NCBI GenBank assembly: GCA_049282355.1
Contig: JBAPTW010000033.1
Location: forward strand, 62,001 to 126,000
Source of the DNA: JAGTVB01 sp049282355
GTDB lineage: Bacteria; Pseudomonadota; Gammaproteobacteria; HK1
Length of the DNA: 64,000 bases
Direction: 5' to 3'
A program made the position numbers and the translations under genes. The notes below the pieces were generated by a model that worked only from the letters and a program-made list of their open reading frames with translations, did not search any database and had not been told where the DNA came from. Of the stretch, positions 44,078-54,134 are shown piece by piece. Within the stretch, counting starts at the first letter, position 1; each line of letters opens with the position of its first letter.

Positions 44078-45067
44078 ATGATAGCCGCCCGCCGCCCATC
44101 TTGGCAGATCAAACTCGCTAAGGCCTATCGCAATCCCGCCGCATTACTGCGAGATCTCGAGTTACCGGTCGATGCTGGGCTGGTCGAGGACCACGCCCAT
44201 TCCCGTTTTTCCCTGCGTGTACCGCGTAGTTTCGTGGCCCGGATGCGCAAGGGAGATCCGCATGATCCGCTGCTGCGACAGGTGCTGCCGAGCCGCGCGG
44301 AAAGGATCAATAGTATCGACTATGGCGAGGATCCAGTAGGCGATCGCGATGCTCTGCGCCAGCCTGGTCTGTTGGAAAAATACCGTGGCAGAGTACTGCT
44401 GCTTACCACAAATGCCTGCGCCATTAATTGCCGCTATTGTTTCCGCAAACACCTGCGCTGCAACACGCGCGCGCCGCAAGACCACCACCTCGGACGGGCC
44501 ATCGCCTACATCAAGTCGCACCCTACCATCCGCGAGATCATCTTGAGCGGTGGTGACCCCTTGTGCCTGACCGACGCTAAGCTCGCGGGTCTGACAACTC
44601 GTCTCGAAGAAATAGCGCACATTAAGCGGTTACGCGTCCACACGCGCCTGCCCGTGGTGCTCCCCGAGCGTGTCAGCGATGGGTTGCTGAGATGGTTTTC
44701 TAGGCAACCTTGGCAGATGGTGCTGGTGCTGCATGTTAATCATGCCAACGAGATCGATGCGCAAGTGGTCGCCGCGCTGGCACGGCTGCGGGCTGCCGGA
44801 GTCACTCTGCTGAACCAGTCAGTATTGCTAAAAGAAGTCAACGATTCGCTTTCAGCACTGGCCGAGCTGAGCGAAGCACTGTTTGCAGCAGGAGTCCTTC
44901 CTTACTACCTGCATCTTCTCGATCGGGTGCAGGGAGCAAGCCATTTCGAGGTGCCTGTGCCCCAGGCCCGATTGCTCATGGATGGGCTGCGCCGTGAGCT
45001 ACCGGGTTATCTCGTGCCACGGTTGGTGCAAGAAGCAGCCGGTTTACCTTACAAATTACCCATTTGA
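44078..45067 (+). CDS. epmB: EF-P lysine 2,3-aminomutase EpmB
   Basis: Radical SAM enzyme that makes (R)-beta-lysine from lysine for EF-P. 329 residues; the 4Fe-4S motif CAINCRYCFRKHLRC (CxxxCxxC) is near residue 110, followed by LSGGDPLCL. It is divergent from efp across a 140-base gap. Confidence 0.94.
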   Translation: MIAARRPSWQIKLAKAYRNPAALLRDLELPVDAGLVEDHAHSRFSLRVPRSFVARMRKGDPHDPLLRQVLPSRAERINSIDYGEDPVGDRDALRQPGLLEKYRGRVLLLTTNACAINCRYCFRKHLRCNTRAPQDHHLGRAIAYIKSHPTIREIILSGGDPLCLTDAKLAGLTTRLEEIAHIKRLRVHTRLPVVLPERVSDGLLRWFSRQPWQMVLVLHVNHANEIDAQVVAALARLRAAGVTLLNQSVLLKEVNDSLSALAELSEALFAAGVLPYYLHLLDRVQGASHFEVPVPQARLLMDGLRRELPGYLVPRLVQEAAGLPYKLPI

Positions 45068-45136
45068 GCCGGCACACGCTCAATTCGCCGCGTCCGTTCC
45101 CGCCGGTTTAGCAACTGTCGTTCTCAAAGCAGCTTC

Positions 45137-46423
45137 TCAGTCAAGGACATGCGACACCAGACCGTCCGCAAGTTTTGGCTCAAACCACGTGGACTTCGGT
45201 GGCATCAGCAGCCCCGCATCGGCTACTGCGAACAACTCGCCAATGGTGGTGGGATAGAGAGAGAACCCCACAGCCATGTCCCCACAATCCACGCGCTGCT
45301 GTAATGCGTTGAGTCCCCGAATACCACCCATAAATTCGATGCGCCGGTCGCGTCGGGGATCCCTGATTCCCAATATCGGTTCGAGCAGTTGGCTGGCGAG
45401 CAGGGCCACATCCAAACACGCTACGGGATCGTCGCTCAGTTGCGCTTCTTCTTCCATGAAGGACAAGCGGTACCATAGGCCCCCAAGGTACATGCCAAAT
45501 TGCCTGCGTTGCTGCGGGCGCACAACACCGGATTGCGGCTCTACCTTGAAAGTCTTGCTCACTGCGGCAAGAAACTTTCCCTTAGAAAGCCCGTTGAGAT
45601 CCGCCACCGTGCGGTTGTAGTCTAGGATGCGTAACTGCCGGTCAGGAAACATGACCGCCAAGAAATACGCGTGACTTCCCTCGCCTCCTCCCCCGGGCGC
45701 ACGGTCTCCACGCCGGTTAACCACCGTTGAGGCGGCGGCTGACCGATGATGACCGTCGGCAATATAGAGTGCATTGAGGTCCTCGAACTGATTTGATAGC
45801 ACAGCTATCTGTTGCTGATCCCGAACGACCCAGAGACTGTGCCGGACACCATCGTCGGCGCAAAAATCCAGCTCCGGCGCATCCCGTGCCGCCGATCCGA
45901 CCAACTCATCGATTGCCGACGACGCTCGGTAAGTGAGTAATGCGGGTCCGGTTTGGGCGTTCAAGGTATCGATGTGGCGGGCTCGATCCGATTCCTTGGC
46001 GGGCACGGTAAGCTCATGGCGGCGAACCCGATTCTCGCGGTAAGCTCGCACCGCTACGGTCGCCACGAGCCCCGTCTGACAATGCTCACCATCGATTAGC
46101 CGATACACATAGTAGTAAGGCGCCTCATCCCGTTTCAACACCCCAGCATTTTGCATGCGAACAAAATTTTCCGCGCCCCTCGCGTACACCGCTGGGTCGT
46201 AGGGATCGATTTGCTCCGGTAAATCGATCTCGGGCCGTGAAACATGCAGAAAGCTCCAAGGCTTGCCGACAACCTGCGCTCGCGCCTCGGTGACGGTGAC
46301 GACATCATAGGGCGGGGCTGCTACCTCGGCCGCATGCTCCGGAAGAGGGCGAAGTGCGGCAAACGGACGAATGAGCGCGGGTTGTCGTGAGAGTGCGGGC
46401 TTTGGGCGGCTATTCACAATCAT
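45137..46423 (-). CDS. DUF1015 family protein
   Basis: About 428 residues from the ATG at 46423 with a G-run upstream. IRPFAALRPLPEHAAEVAAPPYDVV at the start and YIADGHHRSAAA in the middle are hallmark DUF1015 motifs. Biochemical role unknown. It lies between epmB (convergent) and parC. An upstream in-frame start at 46465 is possible. Confidence 0.88.
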   Translation of the reverse strand: MIVNSRPKPALSRQPALIRPFAALRPLPEHAAEVAAPPYDVVTVTEARAQVVGKPWSFLHVSRPEIDLPEQIDPYDPAVYARGAENFVRMQNAGVLKRDEAPYYYVYRLIDGEHCQTGLVATVAVRAYRENRVRRHELTVPAKESDRARHIDTLNAQTGPALLTYRASSAIDELVGSAARDAPELDFCADDGVRHSLWVVRDQQQIAVLSNQFEDLNALYIADGHHRSAAASTVVNRRGDRAPGGGGEGSHAYFLAVMFPDRQLRILDYNRTVADLNGLSKGKFLAAVSKTFKVEPQSGVVRPQQRRQFGMYLGGLWYRLSFMEEEAQLSDDPVACLDVALLASQLLEPILGIRDPRRDRRIEFMGGIRGLNALQQRVDCGDMAVGFSLYPTTIGELFAVADAGLLMPPKSTWFEPKLADGLVSHVLD

Positions 46424-46719
46424 CCCCCACTGATCGCGACGAAAAACCGTTTCGTGCTCGCACAACCGTCATAGCGGCCTCATGGCGTCTACCTTTTCGT
46501 CTCTTCTCTACCCGGCCCTCAACCAGGTTAGCAATCACTCGAGTCCTATCGATCATCTAGCTGTTCCACTGTCCCGAGCTCGAAAGGGCGACACCATACC
46601 ACCGTTTGCCATGTAACTCACCTGTCACTGAGAACATCGTGAGTAAGGATACGCTCCAACGCTAACGGGACGACATCCGCTGACGCCCCAAATAAGCGAG
46701 GGGGTAATACGCAGCGCTA

Positions 46720-48975
46720 TCAGGGGAATGCTACCTCCAGTGCGTCGACTCGCTGCAATCCGCGGGGTAATCTCCTCCCACGCTGACCGCGCAGCTGCTG
46801 GTAATTCTCAAGATCGGCATGCTTGAGGGTAAGACGGCGTCTCCCAGCAAGGATGGTGAGGCCCGCATACGGCGGCAATACCACCGCCGCGACCACGTAT
46901 TCTTCACGGGTTCGCAAACGAGCGAGAGGAATGTCCATCATCTTGAGCCCCTTGCCCCGCGCCAGGCGCGGCAGATCAGCCAGTGGATGAATCAATAAGC
47001 GACCGACGTTGGAGGCGACGGCGACCAAGGCCCCCGCAGGTTCGGCTATCTGCGACGGCATGAGCACCTGTGCCGCGGCAGGTAAGGACAGCGTCGCTTT
47101 GCCGGCCCGATTCTTGGAGTACAGATCACCGAGCCGAACGATGAATCCATACCCCGCATCTGACGCGAGTAAATAAAGCGTCTCTGGATCTCCAAACATG
47201 ACGCCTTCAAAGCGCGCTCCGTCGGGCGGATTGATGTGACGAGCCAACGGCTCCCCCTGGCCACGAGCGGTGGGTAAAGTATGTGCCAGCAGGCTGTAGG
47301 TTCGCCCCGTTGAATCCAAAAACACCGCCCGCTGATGACTGCGTCCCGTGCTGGCCGCCTTGAATTCGTCGCCAGCCTTGTAGCTCAGGGTACGGGGATC
47401 GATTTCGTGCCCTTTCGCCGCCCGCACCCAGCCTCGAGTGGAGAGCACGACGGTAACCGCCTCAGTGGGAACCAGTACACGCTCGTCGATGGCGCGCGCC
47501 GGCGCTCGGCGCACGATGGGCGATCGACGGTCATCACCATAATGTTTCGCATCGCGCTTAATCTCCTCACGCACCAAGCGCCGGATACGTTGCTCCGAGG
47601 ATAGGGTGCGCTCGAGCTGATGTTGCTCTTTGGCAAGCTCAGTCTGCTCAGCGCGAATACGCATTTCCTCAAGTCTTGCCAGATGGCGCAGTTTTAGCTC
47701 CAAAATGCCTTCCGCTTGCGCGTCGCTGAGATCGAAGCGTGCCATCAACACCGGCTTGGCCCGATCCTCCTGCCGGATAATCATAATCACTTCATCGAGA
47801 TTCAGATACGCGATCAACCATCCGTCCAACAAATGCAGCCGCGAGCGCACCTTGTCGAGTCGATAGGTGAGCCGACTACGAACGATGCCGGCACGATGGT
47901 CCAGCCATTCACACAAAATGGTGCGCAGATCCTTCACCTGAGGTCGCCCGTCGACGCCAATCATATTCATGTTGACGCGGTAGCTTCGTTCTAAGTCGGT
48001 GGTGGCGAAGAGATGGGACATGAGCTGTTCCACATCGACGCGATGGGAGCGGGGTATGAGCACCAAGCGCGTGGGGTTTTGATGATCCGATTCGTCACGC
48101 AAATCCTCGACCATGGGAAGCTTCTTCGATGACATCTGCTGAGCGATCTGCTCCAGTATGCGACTCCCTGAGACCTGGTACGGTAGAGCAGTGATGACGA
48201 CCGTTCCATTCTCGCACTCGTAGCATGCCCGCAAGCGGACGCTGCCCGAGCCCGTCCGGTAGATTTGCTGCAGATCCTCTGCAGGAGTAATGATTTCTGC
48301 CTGCGTGGGGAAATCGGGTCCCAAAATGTCCTCCCGCAGTTGCTCCACGGTCGTCCCAGGTTTGTCCAACAATCGAATGCACGCGGCCGCCACCTCTCGC
48401 AGATTGTGCGGCGGAATATCAGTGGCCATCCCAACCGCAATACCAGCGGCGCCATTTAACAGCACATGGGGCAGTCGCGCGGGCAACAGTGCCGGCTCTT
48501 CCAAAGTACCATCAAAGTTGGAGACCCACTCCGTCGTTCCTTGCCCGAGCTCGGCAAGTAACACGTTCGCGAAAGGCAGCAGCTTCGCCTCGGTATAGCG
48601 CATCGCAGCGAAGGATTTCGGATCGTCTTGCGAGCCCCAGTTACCCTGGCCGTCGATGAGCGGATAACGAAACGCGAACGGCTGGGCCATCAGAACCATC
48701 GCTTCATAGCAGGCGCTCTCGCCGTGGGGATGAAACTTGCCGAGCACGTCACCCACGGTACGAGCGGATTTCTTGTACTTTGCGCCGGCACGCAAACCAA
48801 GCTCCGACATGGCGTAGATGATCCGCCGTTGCACCGGCTTTAGCCCGTCCCCGATATGCGGCAAGGCGCGATCCAAAATGACGTACATGGAGTAATCCAG
48901 GTACGCCTTTTCGGAAAAAACCCTCAGCGGTTGACGCTCAATTCCCTCGTACCCGAAATCGTTACCCTTGGCCAT
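46720..48975 (-). CDS. parC: DNA topoisomerase IV subunit A
   Basis: Decatenating type II topoisomerase subunit, 751 residues. The catalytic tyrosine is in AAMRYTEAKL; the winged-helix and coiled-coil regions precede a C-terminal beta-propeller. The quinolone region reads HPHGESACYEAM, keeping the Ser and distal Glu but with Glu instead of the Asp of E. coli. parE lies 30 bases upstream. Confidence 0.96.
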   Translation of the reverse strand: MAKGNDFGYEGIERQPLRVFSEKAYLDYSMYVILDRALPHIGDGLKPVQRRIIYAMSELGLRAGAKYKKSARTVGDVLGKFHPHGESACYEAMVLMAQPFAFRYPLIDGQGNWGSQDDPKSFAAMRYTEAKLLPFANVLLAELGQGTTEWVSNFDGTLEEPALLPARLPHVLLNGAAGIAVGMATDIPPHNLREVAAACIRLLDKPGTTVEQLREDILGPDFPTQAEIITPAEDLQQIYRTGSGSVRLRACYECENGTVVITALPYQVSGSRILEQIAQQMSSKKLPMVEDLRDESDHQNPTRLVLIPRSHRVDVEQLMSHLFATTDLERSYRVNMNMIGVDGRPQVKDLRTILCEWLDHRAGIVRSRLTYRLDKVRSRLHLLDGWLIAYLNLDEVIMIIRQEDRAKPVLMARFDLSDAQAEGILELKLRHLARLEEMRIRAEQTELAKEQHQLERTLSSEQRIRRLVREEIKRDAKHYGDDRRSPIVRRAPARAIDERVLVPTEAVTVVLSTRGWVRAAKGHEIDPRTLSYKAGDEFKAASTGRSHQRAVFLDSTGRTYSLLAHTLPTARGQGEPLARHINPPDGARFEGVMFGDPETLYLLASDAGYGFIVRLGDLYSKNRAGKATLSLPAAAQVLMPSQIAEPAGALVAVASNVGRLLIHPLADLPRLARGKGLKMMDIPLARLRTREEYVVAAVVLPPYAGLTILAGRRRLTLKHADLENYQQLRGQRGRRLPRGLQRVDALEVAFP

Positions 48976-49005
48976 GTTACCTGTTGCTATGACTTAAACC
49001 GCAAA

Positions 49006-50961
49006 TCAAATGTCAGCGAGATTACCATTGGCTTCAAGCCAAAGTCGACGATCGGCAGCTCGTTTCTTTGCCAGCAGCATATCCATCAGCTCATTCGTGT
49101 CCTCATCTTCGTCGATGGTCAATTGCACCAAGCGCCGGGTCTCAGGGGCCATGCTCGTCTCGCGCAGCTGCAAAGGATTCATTTCGCCGAGCCCTTTGAA
49201 ACGCTGAACCTGTATCTTCCCTTTGCGCTTTTCGGCGGCGATGCGATCGAGGATGCCTTGCCGCTCCGCATCATCAAGGGCATAAAAGACATCATTGCCG
49301 ACGTCAATCCGATACAGGGGCGGCATCGCGACATAGACATGTCCCTCGGCAACCAAGGTCCGGAAATGGCGCAGGAACAAGGCGCAAAGCAAAGTGGCGA
49401 TATGCGCGCCGTCGGAATCCGCATCGGCGAGAATACAAACCTTGCCATAGCGCAGACCGCCGAGACTCAGTGCTCCCGGATCGACCCCGATGGCAACGGC
49501 CACGTCGTGGACTTCCTGGGAGGCCAAAATCTCGGCAGAATCGATTTCCCAAGTGTTAAGGATCTTGCCGCGCAGCGGCATCACCGCTTGCAGCTCGCGG
49601 TCGCGAGCTTGCTTTGCCGAGCCGCCAGCAGAGTCACCTTCGACGAGAAAAATCTCCGTTCGCGAAACATCTTGAGACACGCAATCGGCAAGCTTGCCCG
49701 GGAGCGCCGGCCCCGCAGTGACCCGCTTGCGCACCACGCGCTTCGCCGCTTGGACTCGCCGCTGGGCGATGCTGATGATCAGCTCAGCAATTCGATCGCC
49801 CGCTTCCGGATGCTGGCTGAGCCATAAACTGAAGGCGTCTTTGACTACGCCCGAAACAAAAGCGACGCATTCCCGGGAAGCGAGCCGTTCCTTGGTTTGC
49901 CCAGTAAATTGCGGCTCCTGCAGCTTGACAGACAGAACGTACGCAACTCGACTCCAAAGGTCTTCCGGAGCGAGCTTCACACCTCGAGGCAGCAGATCGC
50001 GAAACTCACAGTACTCCCGAATAGCCTCCAGCAGGCCGGCCCGAAACCCATTGACGTGAGTCCCGCCCTGGGCCGTCGGTACCAGGTTGACGTAACTCTC
50101 GGCGAACCCGTTGGCTTCATCCATTAACCAAACCACGGCCCAATCGACGGCCTCCGTCGTGCCCTCGAGACTTGCTGCAAAAGGCGTGTTTGGCAGCACG
50201 GGCATGCCGTCAATGGCCTCCATAAGATAAGCAGTGAGCCCGTCTTGATAACACCATTCCTGGCGTTCACCGCTGGCCTCCACCTCAAACGTTACTTTAA
50301 GGCCCGGGCAGAGAACCGCCTTTGCGCGCAGGACGTGGGTCAGTCGAGGCACCGAGAATTTGGCGGAATCGAAGAACTGCGCGTTAGGCCAGAAACGGAC
50401 GGTAGTGCCGGTACGGCGCTTTGGCACTGAGCCGACAACGGTTAGCGCCGACACTCTCTCACCGTTGGCAAAGCGCATGTGGTATTGCTTACCCTCACGA
50501 TACACCCACACTTCGAGGCGCTGGGAAAGCGCATTGACCACCGATACCCCCACTCCGTGCAGTCCCCCGGAAAAACGATACGTCTTGGTGGAAAATTTAC
50601 CGCCGGCATGCAGCCGAGTCAGGATCACCTCGACGCCCGGAATTTGCTCATCCGGATGGGCGTCGACTGGCATGCCACGTCCATCATCCTCCACCGTGAG
50701 CGACTCATCCGCATGCAAGGTGACGGCGATGTGACGGCCGAAACCGGCGATCACCTCATCCACGCTGTTATCGATGACTTCCTGAGCTAAATGATTGGGG
50801 CGCGTGGTGTCAGTGTACATACCGGGGCGTTTGCGCACCGGCTCAAGACCCGTGAGCACCTCTATCGCCGAGGCATCATAGGGAACGCTCACGGTAGCTC
50901 CCGGCGCATCAGTCGGTGATCCTCCATCTCCACCATCGAGTGGTTCTCCTGAGTTAGCCAT
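49006..50961 (-). CDS. parE: DNA topoisomerase IV subunit B
   Basis: ATPase subunit, 651 residues. GHKL motifs VIDNSVDEV, EDDGRGMPV and GGLHGVGVSVVNALS; the TOPRIM part begins EIFLVEGDSAGGSAKQARDR and includes DADSDGAHI. The N-terminal 25 residues are low in complexity. The absence of the long gyrase insert and the adjacency to parC support ParE. Confidence 0.96.
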   Translation of the reverse strand: MANSGEPLDGGDGGSPTDAPGATVSVPYDASAIEVLTGLEPVRKRPGMYTDTTRPNHLAQEVIDNSVDEVIAGFGRHIAVTLHADESLTVEDDGRGMPVDAHPDEQIPGVEVILTRLHAGGKFSTKTYRFSGGLHGVGVSVVNALSQRLEVWVYREGKQYHMRFANGERVSALTVVGSVPKRRTGTTVRFWPNAQFFDSAKFSVPRLTHVLRAKAVLCPGLKVTFEVEASGERQEWCYQDGLTAYLMEAIDGMPVLPNTPFAASLEGTTEAVDWAVVWLMDEANGFAESYVNLVPTAQGGTHVNGFRAGLLEAIREYCEFRDLLPRGVKLAPEDLWSRVAYVLSVKLQEPQFTGQTKERLASRECVAFVSGVVKDAFSLWLSQHPEAGDRIAELIISIAQRRVQAAKRVVRKRVTAGPALPGKLADCVSQDVSRTEIFLVEGDSAGGSAKQARDRELQAVMPLRGKILNTWEIDSAEILASQEVHDVAVAIGVDPGALSLGGLRYGKVCILADADSDGAHIATLLCALFLRHFRTLVAEGHVYVAMPPLYRIDVGNDVFYALDDAERQGILDRIAAEKRKGKIQVQRFKGLGEMNPLQLRETSMAPETRRLVQLTIDEDEDTNELMDMLLAKKRAADRRLWLEANGNLADI

Positions 50962-51205
50962 TAGCCGGTTTCTAAGGAAGCGTTGCTTGTTGCAGCGCCT
51001 TTTCCATGCATAACTGATAGCGAGGCGCCGTGCGTGCCTAACGCAGGAGGAAAACAGGCGAATCGCGGGCGTAAAGAGGGAAAGGCAACTGGAGAAGCCA
51101 GAAGGCTAAGCAACGAGCCCAAATCGGATTGTAAGTCTACCTTTTCTGGTCAGCGCATGCGATGACGAGGCAAATGGCATGCACAACAGGAAGCCCGAGG
51201 TAACA

Positions 51206-51799
51206 TTAGCTCCACTCATCCAAATCAGCCACCAGGGCTGCCCTCGTTTCCTCTGGCGCAGGCGCTAGCTCATAGCAGTAATGCTCGTGGTCGATGCCAA
51301 AACTCAGACTGGCGCCTCCTTTAAGGGCGCTGACCATGTCCGGTTTCAAATCAAAGCGCAAGAAATGAACTGCCGAGGTTTTTTCGTCGTTTTCTCTTTC
51401 GAGATCTTCGTCCGCAATGGGCCAAACACGCGCACAGCCTTCAACCTGCAGCCAGACGTTGTCCTCAATACCTCTCAACCTAGCGAGCGCCGGCTGTCGA
51501 TCCTCGGGGTCAGCATACTCGAGCATAAACGTCGCTTTTAGGTCATGTCCGTCGGGAATCAGCGGATTATAGGTATCGAGCTCCTCCTGAATAGCCGCCC
51601 CCTCGAAGATTCGCTCTACTCGCAGCATCTCTTGGATCTGGTACTGAATGGTCAATCTATCCTCGAAGTACAGCGTAGCGTGGGGGCCTAACGGCAGCTT
51701 ACGGTTTTTCTTGTGAGCGAGAACCTTCGCCCGAAACTGCGGCCTTGCTTCAGCATAGGCTTCCAAGCTGTAAAGATCGTTGCGCGTCAGCTTCTGCAT
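51206..51799 (-). CDS. DUF3501 family protein
   Basis: 197 residues, acidic, soluble. MQKLTRNDLYSLEAYAEARP and YEDRLTIQYQIQEMLR-type segments mark DUF3501. No catalytic role is known. It is the third gene of a minus-strand set after rubrerythrin and the Fe-S protein, a grouping that recurs in proteobacteria and suggests a shared role in oxidative or redox stress. Confidence 0.88.
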   Translation of the reverse strand: MQKLTRNDLYSLEAYAEARPQFRAKVLAHKKNRKLPLGPHATLYFEDRLTIQYQIQEMLRVERIFEGAAIQEELDTYNPLIPDGHDLKATFMLEYADPEDRQPALARLRGIEDNVWLQVEGCARVWPIADEDLERENDEKTSAVHFLRFDLKPDMVSALKGGASLSFGIDHEHYCYELAPAPEETRAALVADLDEWS

Positions 51800-51843
51800 G
51801 GCACCCCTCTTTTATGGAAGCTTCGTTGATCGTTTCCCGGCCA

Positions 51844-53187
51844 CTAAATCCCGTACGCCCGTCGCAGCAGCGTTAACGGATGAGTGGGCTGAGAGTTTGC
51901 GTCGAGACCGGCCCCAATGTGATGCCCCGCCATCGGACAATCGCTGCTATAGTGATCCGCCGCTATCCGCTTGACCTGATTGACAACGGGCCGGCCGATC
52001 TTCATGGCGGCGTCATGAAATTCCCGCTTGACGGCGTAGGTCCCATTATGGCCCGAGCACCGTTCAATGGAGATGATGTCTGTACCGGGTATGAGCTGCA
52101 GCAGCTCCTTGGTCTTCAGGCCGAGGTTCTGCACGCGCAGGTGACACGGAACGTGATAGGCAACCTTCCCCAGCCGCCCCGTAAAGTCGGTTCGCAGCTT
52201 GCCGGCTTTGTGACGCAGCATGAGATATTCGAATGGATCAAACATAGCCGCCCGCACTTTCGCAATATCGGCATCTTCGGGCAACAGCAGCGGCAGCTCC
52301 TGCTTGAACATCAACACGCACGATGGCACCGGAGCCACCAGATCGAACCCCTGGTCAACTAACTCCGCCAGTGCTGATGCGTTTACCGCGGCCAGTGCTG
52401 CAACGGCGTCGAGATCGCCGAGCTCGAGCTTGGGCATGCCGCAACAGCGCTCCCGTTTTCCCAGAACGACGGGAATGCCGTTGTGCTCGAAGACGGCAAC
52501 CAAATCCTCCGCCAGACCGGGCTCATTAAAATTACCATAGCAACTCGTAAACAACGCCACTCGCCCGCGCGTCTCTTCGGTGGGCTGCGCCTCGTCGGCA
52601 CGTAGCGGCGCTTGACGCCGAACGATCCGCTTGCGCCCGACTTCACTTTCATAGCGAGGCAACCAGGCATCGCGGTGCACACCGAATGTACGATGGAGAA
52701 TGCCGCGAGCCGTAGGATTGCGGTTGACGGCATTGACGCTCGGCGCAACGACAGGGCGGCTCGCTAGCGTCCCGAGCGCATCCGTGGAGCTCAATACCTT
52801 GTCGCGCCACTTAACGTGCTCCACTCGCCGCTTTACCGCTTTGGCGCGCAGCATCAAGTGAGGGAAATCGACGTTCCAGGGATGTGGCGGAACATAGGGG
52901 CACTTGGTCATGAAGCACATATCGCACAAGTAGCACTGATCGACTACCTTCCAGTAGTCGGCCTTTGCAACCTCTTCCAGCTCCATCGCCTCGGTGGCGT
53001 CAATGAGATCGAACAGCGTCGGGAAGGCATTGCAGAGGCTGAAGCATCGGCGACATCCATGACAGATTTCATAAACACGCGCAAGCTCGCCCTCCAGCGC
53101 CCGTTCATCAAAAAACTCGGGGGTGCGCCAAGCGAGCGGGTGTCGTGTAGGCGCTTCGAGACTGCCCTCGCGCTTTTCACTGCTCAT
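51844..53187 (-). CDS. Fe-S oxidoreductase with two CCG domains
   Basis: About 447 residues from the ATG at 53187. A ferredoxin-like N-terminal part carries cluster motifs CHGCRRCFSLC and CYLCDMCFMTKCP. Two cysteine-rich CCG-type domains follow (ERCCGMPKLELGD and a variant ERCSGHNGTYAVK), as in GlpC and HdrB-type subunits. It probably relays electrons; no flavin subunit is adjacent, so the partner may be rubrerythrin next to it. Soluble or peripheral. Confidence 0.87.
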   Translation of the reverse strand: MSSEKREGSLEAPTRHPLAWRTPEFFDERALEGELARVYEICHGCRRCFSLCNAFPTLFDLIDATEAMELEEVAKADYWKVVDQCYLCDMCFMTKCPYVPPHPWNVDFPHLMLRAKAVKRRVEHVKWRDKVLSSTDALGTLASRPVVAPSVNAVNRNPTARGILHRTFGVHRDAWLPRYESEVGRKRIVRRQAPLRADEAQPTEETRGRVALFTSCYGNFNEPGLAEDLVAVFEHNGIPVVLGKRERCCGMPKLELGDLDAVAALAAVNASALAELVDQGFDLVAPVPSCVLMFKQELPLLLPEDADIAKVRAAMFDPFEYLMLRHKAGKLRTDFTGRLGKVAYHVPCHLRVQNLGLKTKELLQLIPGTDIISIERCSGHNGTYAVKREFHDAAMKIGRPVVNQVKRIAADHYSSDCPMAGHHIGAGLDANSQPTHPLTLLRRAYGI

Positions 53188-53257
53188 GGATTTTCCGTAT
53201 CGGCAGGTAGACAGAGGGGCTGGCAATTCACCAGCCCCGGCGACGTCATCTCTCGAG

Positions 53258-53677
53258 CTACTCCCCTAGGGAATCCAATGCCTTCTGGAAACGATTGGCG
53301 TGTGAGCGCTCCGCCTTGGCCAACGTTTCGAACCAGTCTGCAATTTCGTCGAAGCCTTCTTCTCGCGCCGCTTTGGCCATTCCGGGATACATATCCGTGT
53401 ATTCGTGAGTTTCTCCGGCAATAGCCGCTTTGAGATTCTCTGAGGTACCTCCCATTGGCAATCCGCTCGCCGGATCACCTACCTCTTCTAAATACTCCAG
53501 ATGACCGTGGGCATGACCCGTCTCACCCTCCGCGGTGGAACGAAATACCGCAGAAACATCGTTGTAACCTTCGACATCAGCCTTCGCGGCAAAATAAAGA
53601 TAACGGCGATTAGCCATCGATTCTCCCTGAAATGCCGCTTTCAGATTCTGCTCAGTTTTGCTGCCTTTGAGCTCCAT
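53258..53677 (-). CDS. Rubrerythrin (erythrin domain only)
   Basis: 139-residue ferritin-like di-iron protein that detoxifies peroxide. Helices carry the ligand motifs AAFQGESMANRRY, STAEGETGHAHGH, AGETHEY and KAERSHANRF. There is no C-terminal rubredoxin domain, so an outside electron donor is needed; the Fe-S protein downstream is a good candidate. The ATG at 53677 gives the usual start. A perfect palindrome at 53770-53786 lies upstream. Confidence 0.93.
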   Translation of the reverse strand: MELKGSKTEQNLKAAFQGESMANRRYLYFAAKADVEGYNDVSAVFRSTAEGETGHAHGHLEYLEEVGDPASGLPMGGTSENLKAAIAGETHEYTDMYPGMAKAAREEGFDEIADWFETLAKAERSHANRFQKALDSLGE

Positions 53678-53769
53678 TTTTCCGGTACCTCCAGTACTTA
53701 AGTATTTAACCCCCATGACCGACACCTGCCCTCGCAGACACCAGCACACCACCGGTGCCCGTAAAGTGT

Positions 53770-53786
53770 TTTAGACAAAGTCTAAA
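53770..53786. promoter_or_regulatory. 17-bp palindrome, candidate operator
   Basis: TTTAGACAAAGTCTAAA is a perfect 7-bp inverted repeat around AAA. It lies about 93 bases upstream of the rubrerythrin start and about 106 bases upstream of xseB on the other strand. The shape suits a dimeric repressor. The regulator is unknown. Confidence 0.45.
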
Positions 53787-53891
53787 TAAGCTAGAAACGT
53801 ATACGAACAGTTTGCCTTTGTCAACAAATCCGGGATTCTGATTGACCGCCTAGTCCTGCTAAGGTAACGTAGCAATGCGTCCTGGAGATAC

Positions 53892-54134
53892 GTGGTGGCT
53901 CGACAACGCAAGACCCCGAGCTTTGAGCAAGCGCTGGAGGAGTTCGAACGACTCGTGGAGCGCATGGAAACGGGCGATTTAAGTCTGGAGGACTCACTCA
54001 AAGCCTTTGAGAGAGGAATCGAGCTCAGTCGCGCCTGTCAGGAAGTTCTTAATGAGGCGGATCAGCGCATCCAAATTCTGACGGAGAAAAACGGCAAACT
54101 CGCCGACGAACCTTTCCGCAAGGATGACGAATAA
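53892..54134 (+). CDS. xseB: Exodeoxyribonuclease VII small subunit
   Basis: 80 residues, helical: FEQALEEFERLVERMETGDLSLEDSLKAFERG is covered by the family signature. Starts with GTG (53892 or 53895). The 3' end overlaps ispA by 11 bases. Confidence 0.95.
   Translation: MVARQRKTPSFEQALEEFERLVERMETGDLSLEDSLKAFERGIELSRACQEVLNEADQRIQILTEKNGKLADEPFRKDDE

Noticed and set aside
53758..53769. cccgtaaagt shared with 59219
   Set aside because: A 10-mer upstream of two redox genes, but on different relative strands and with no further match; probably chance.
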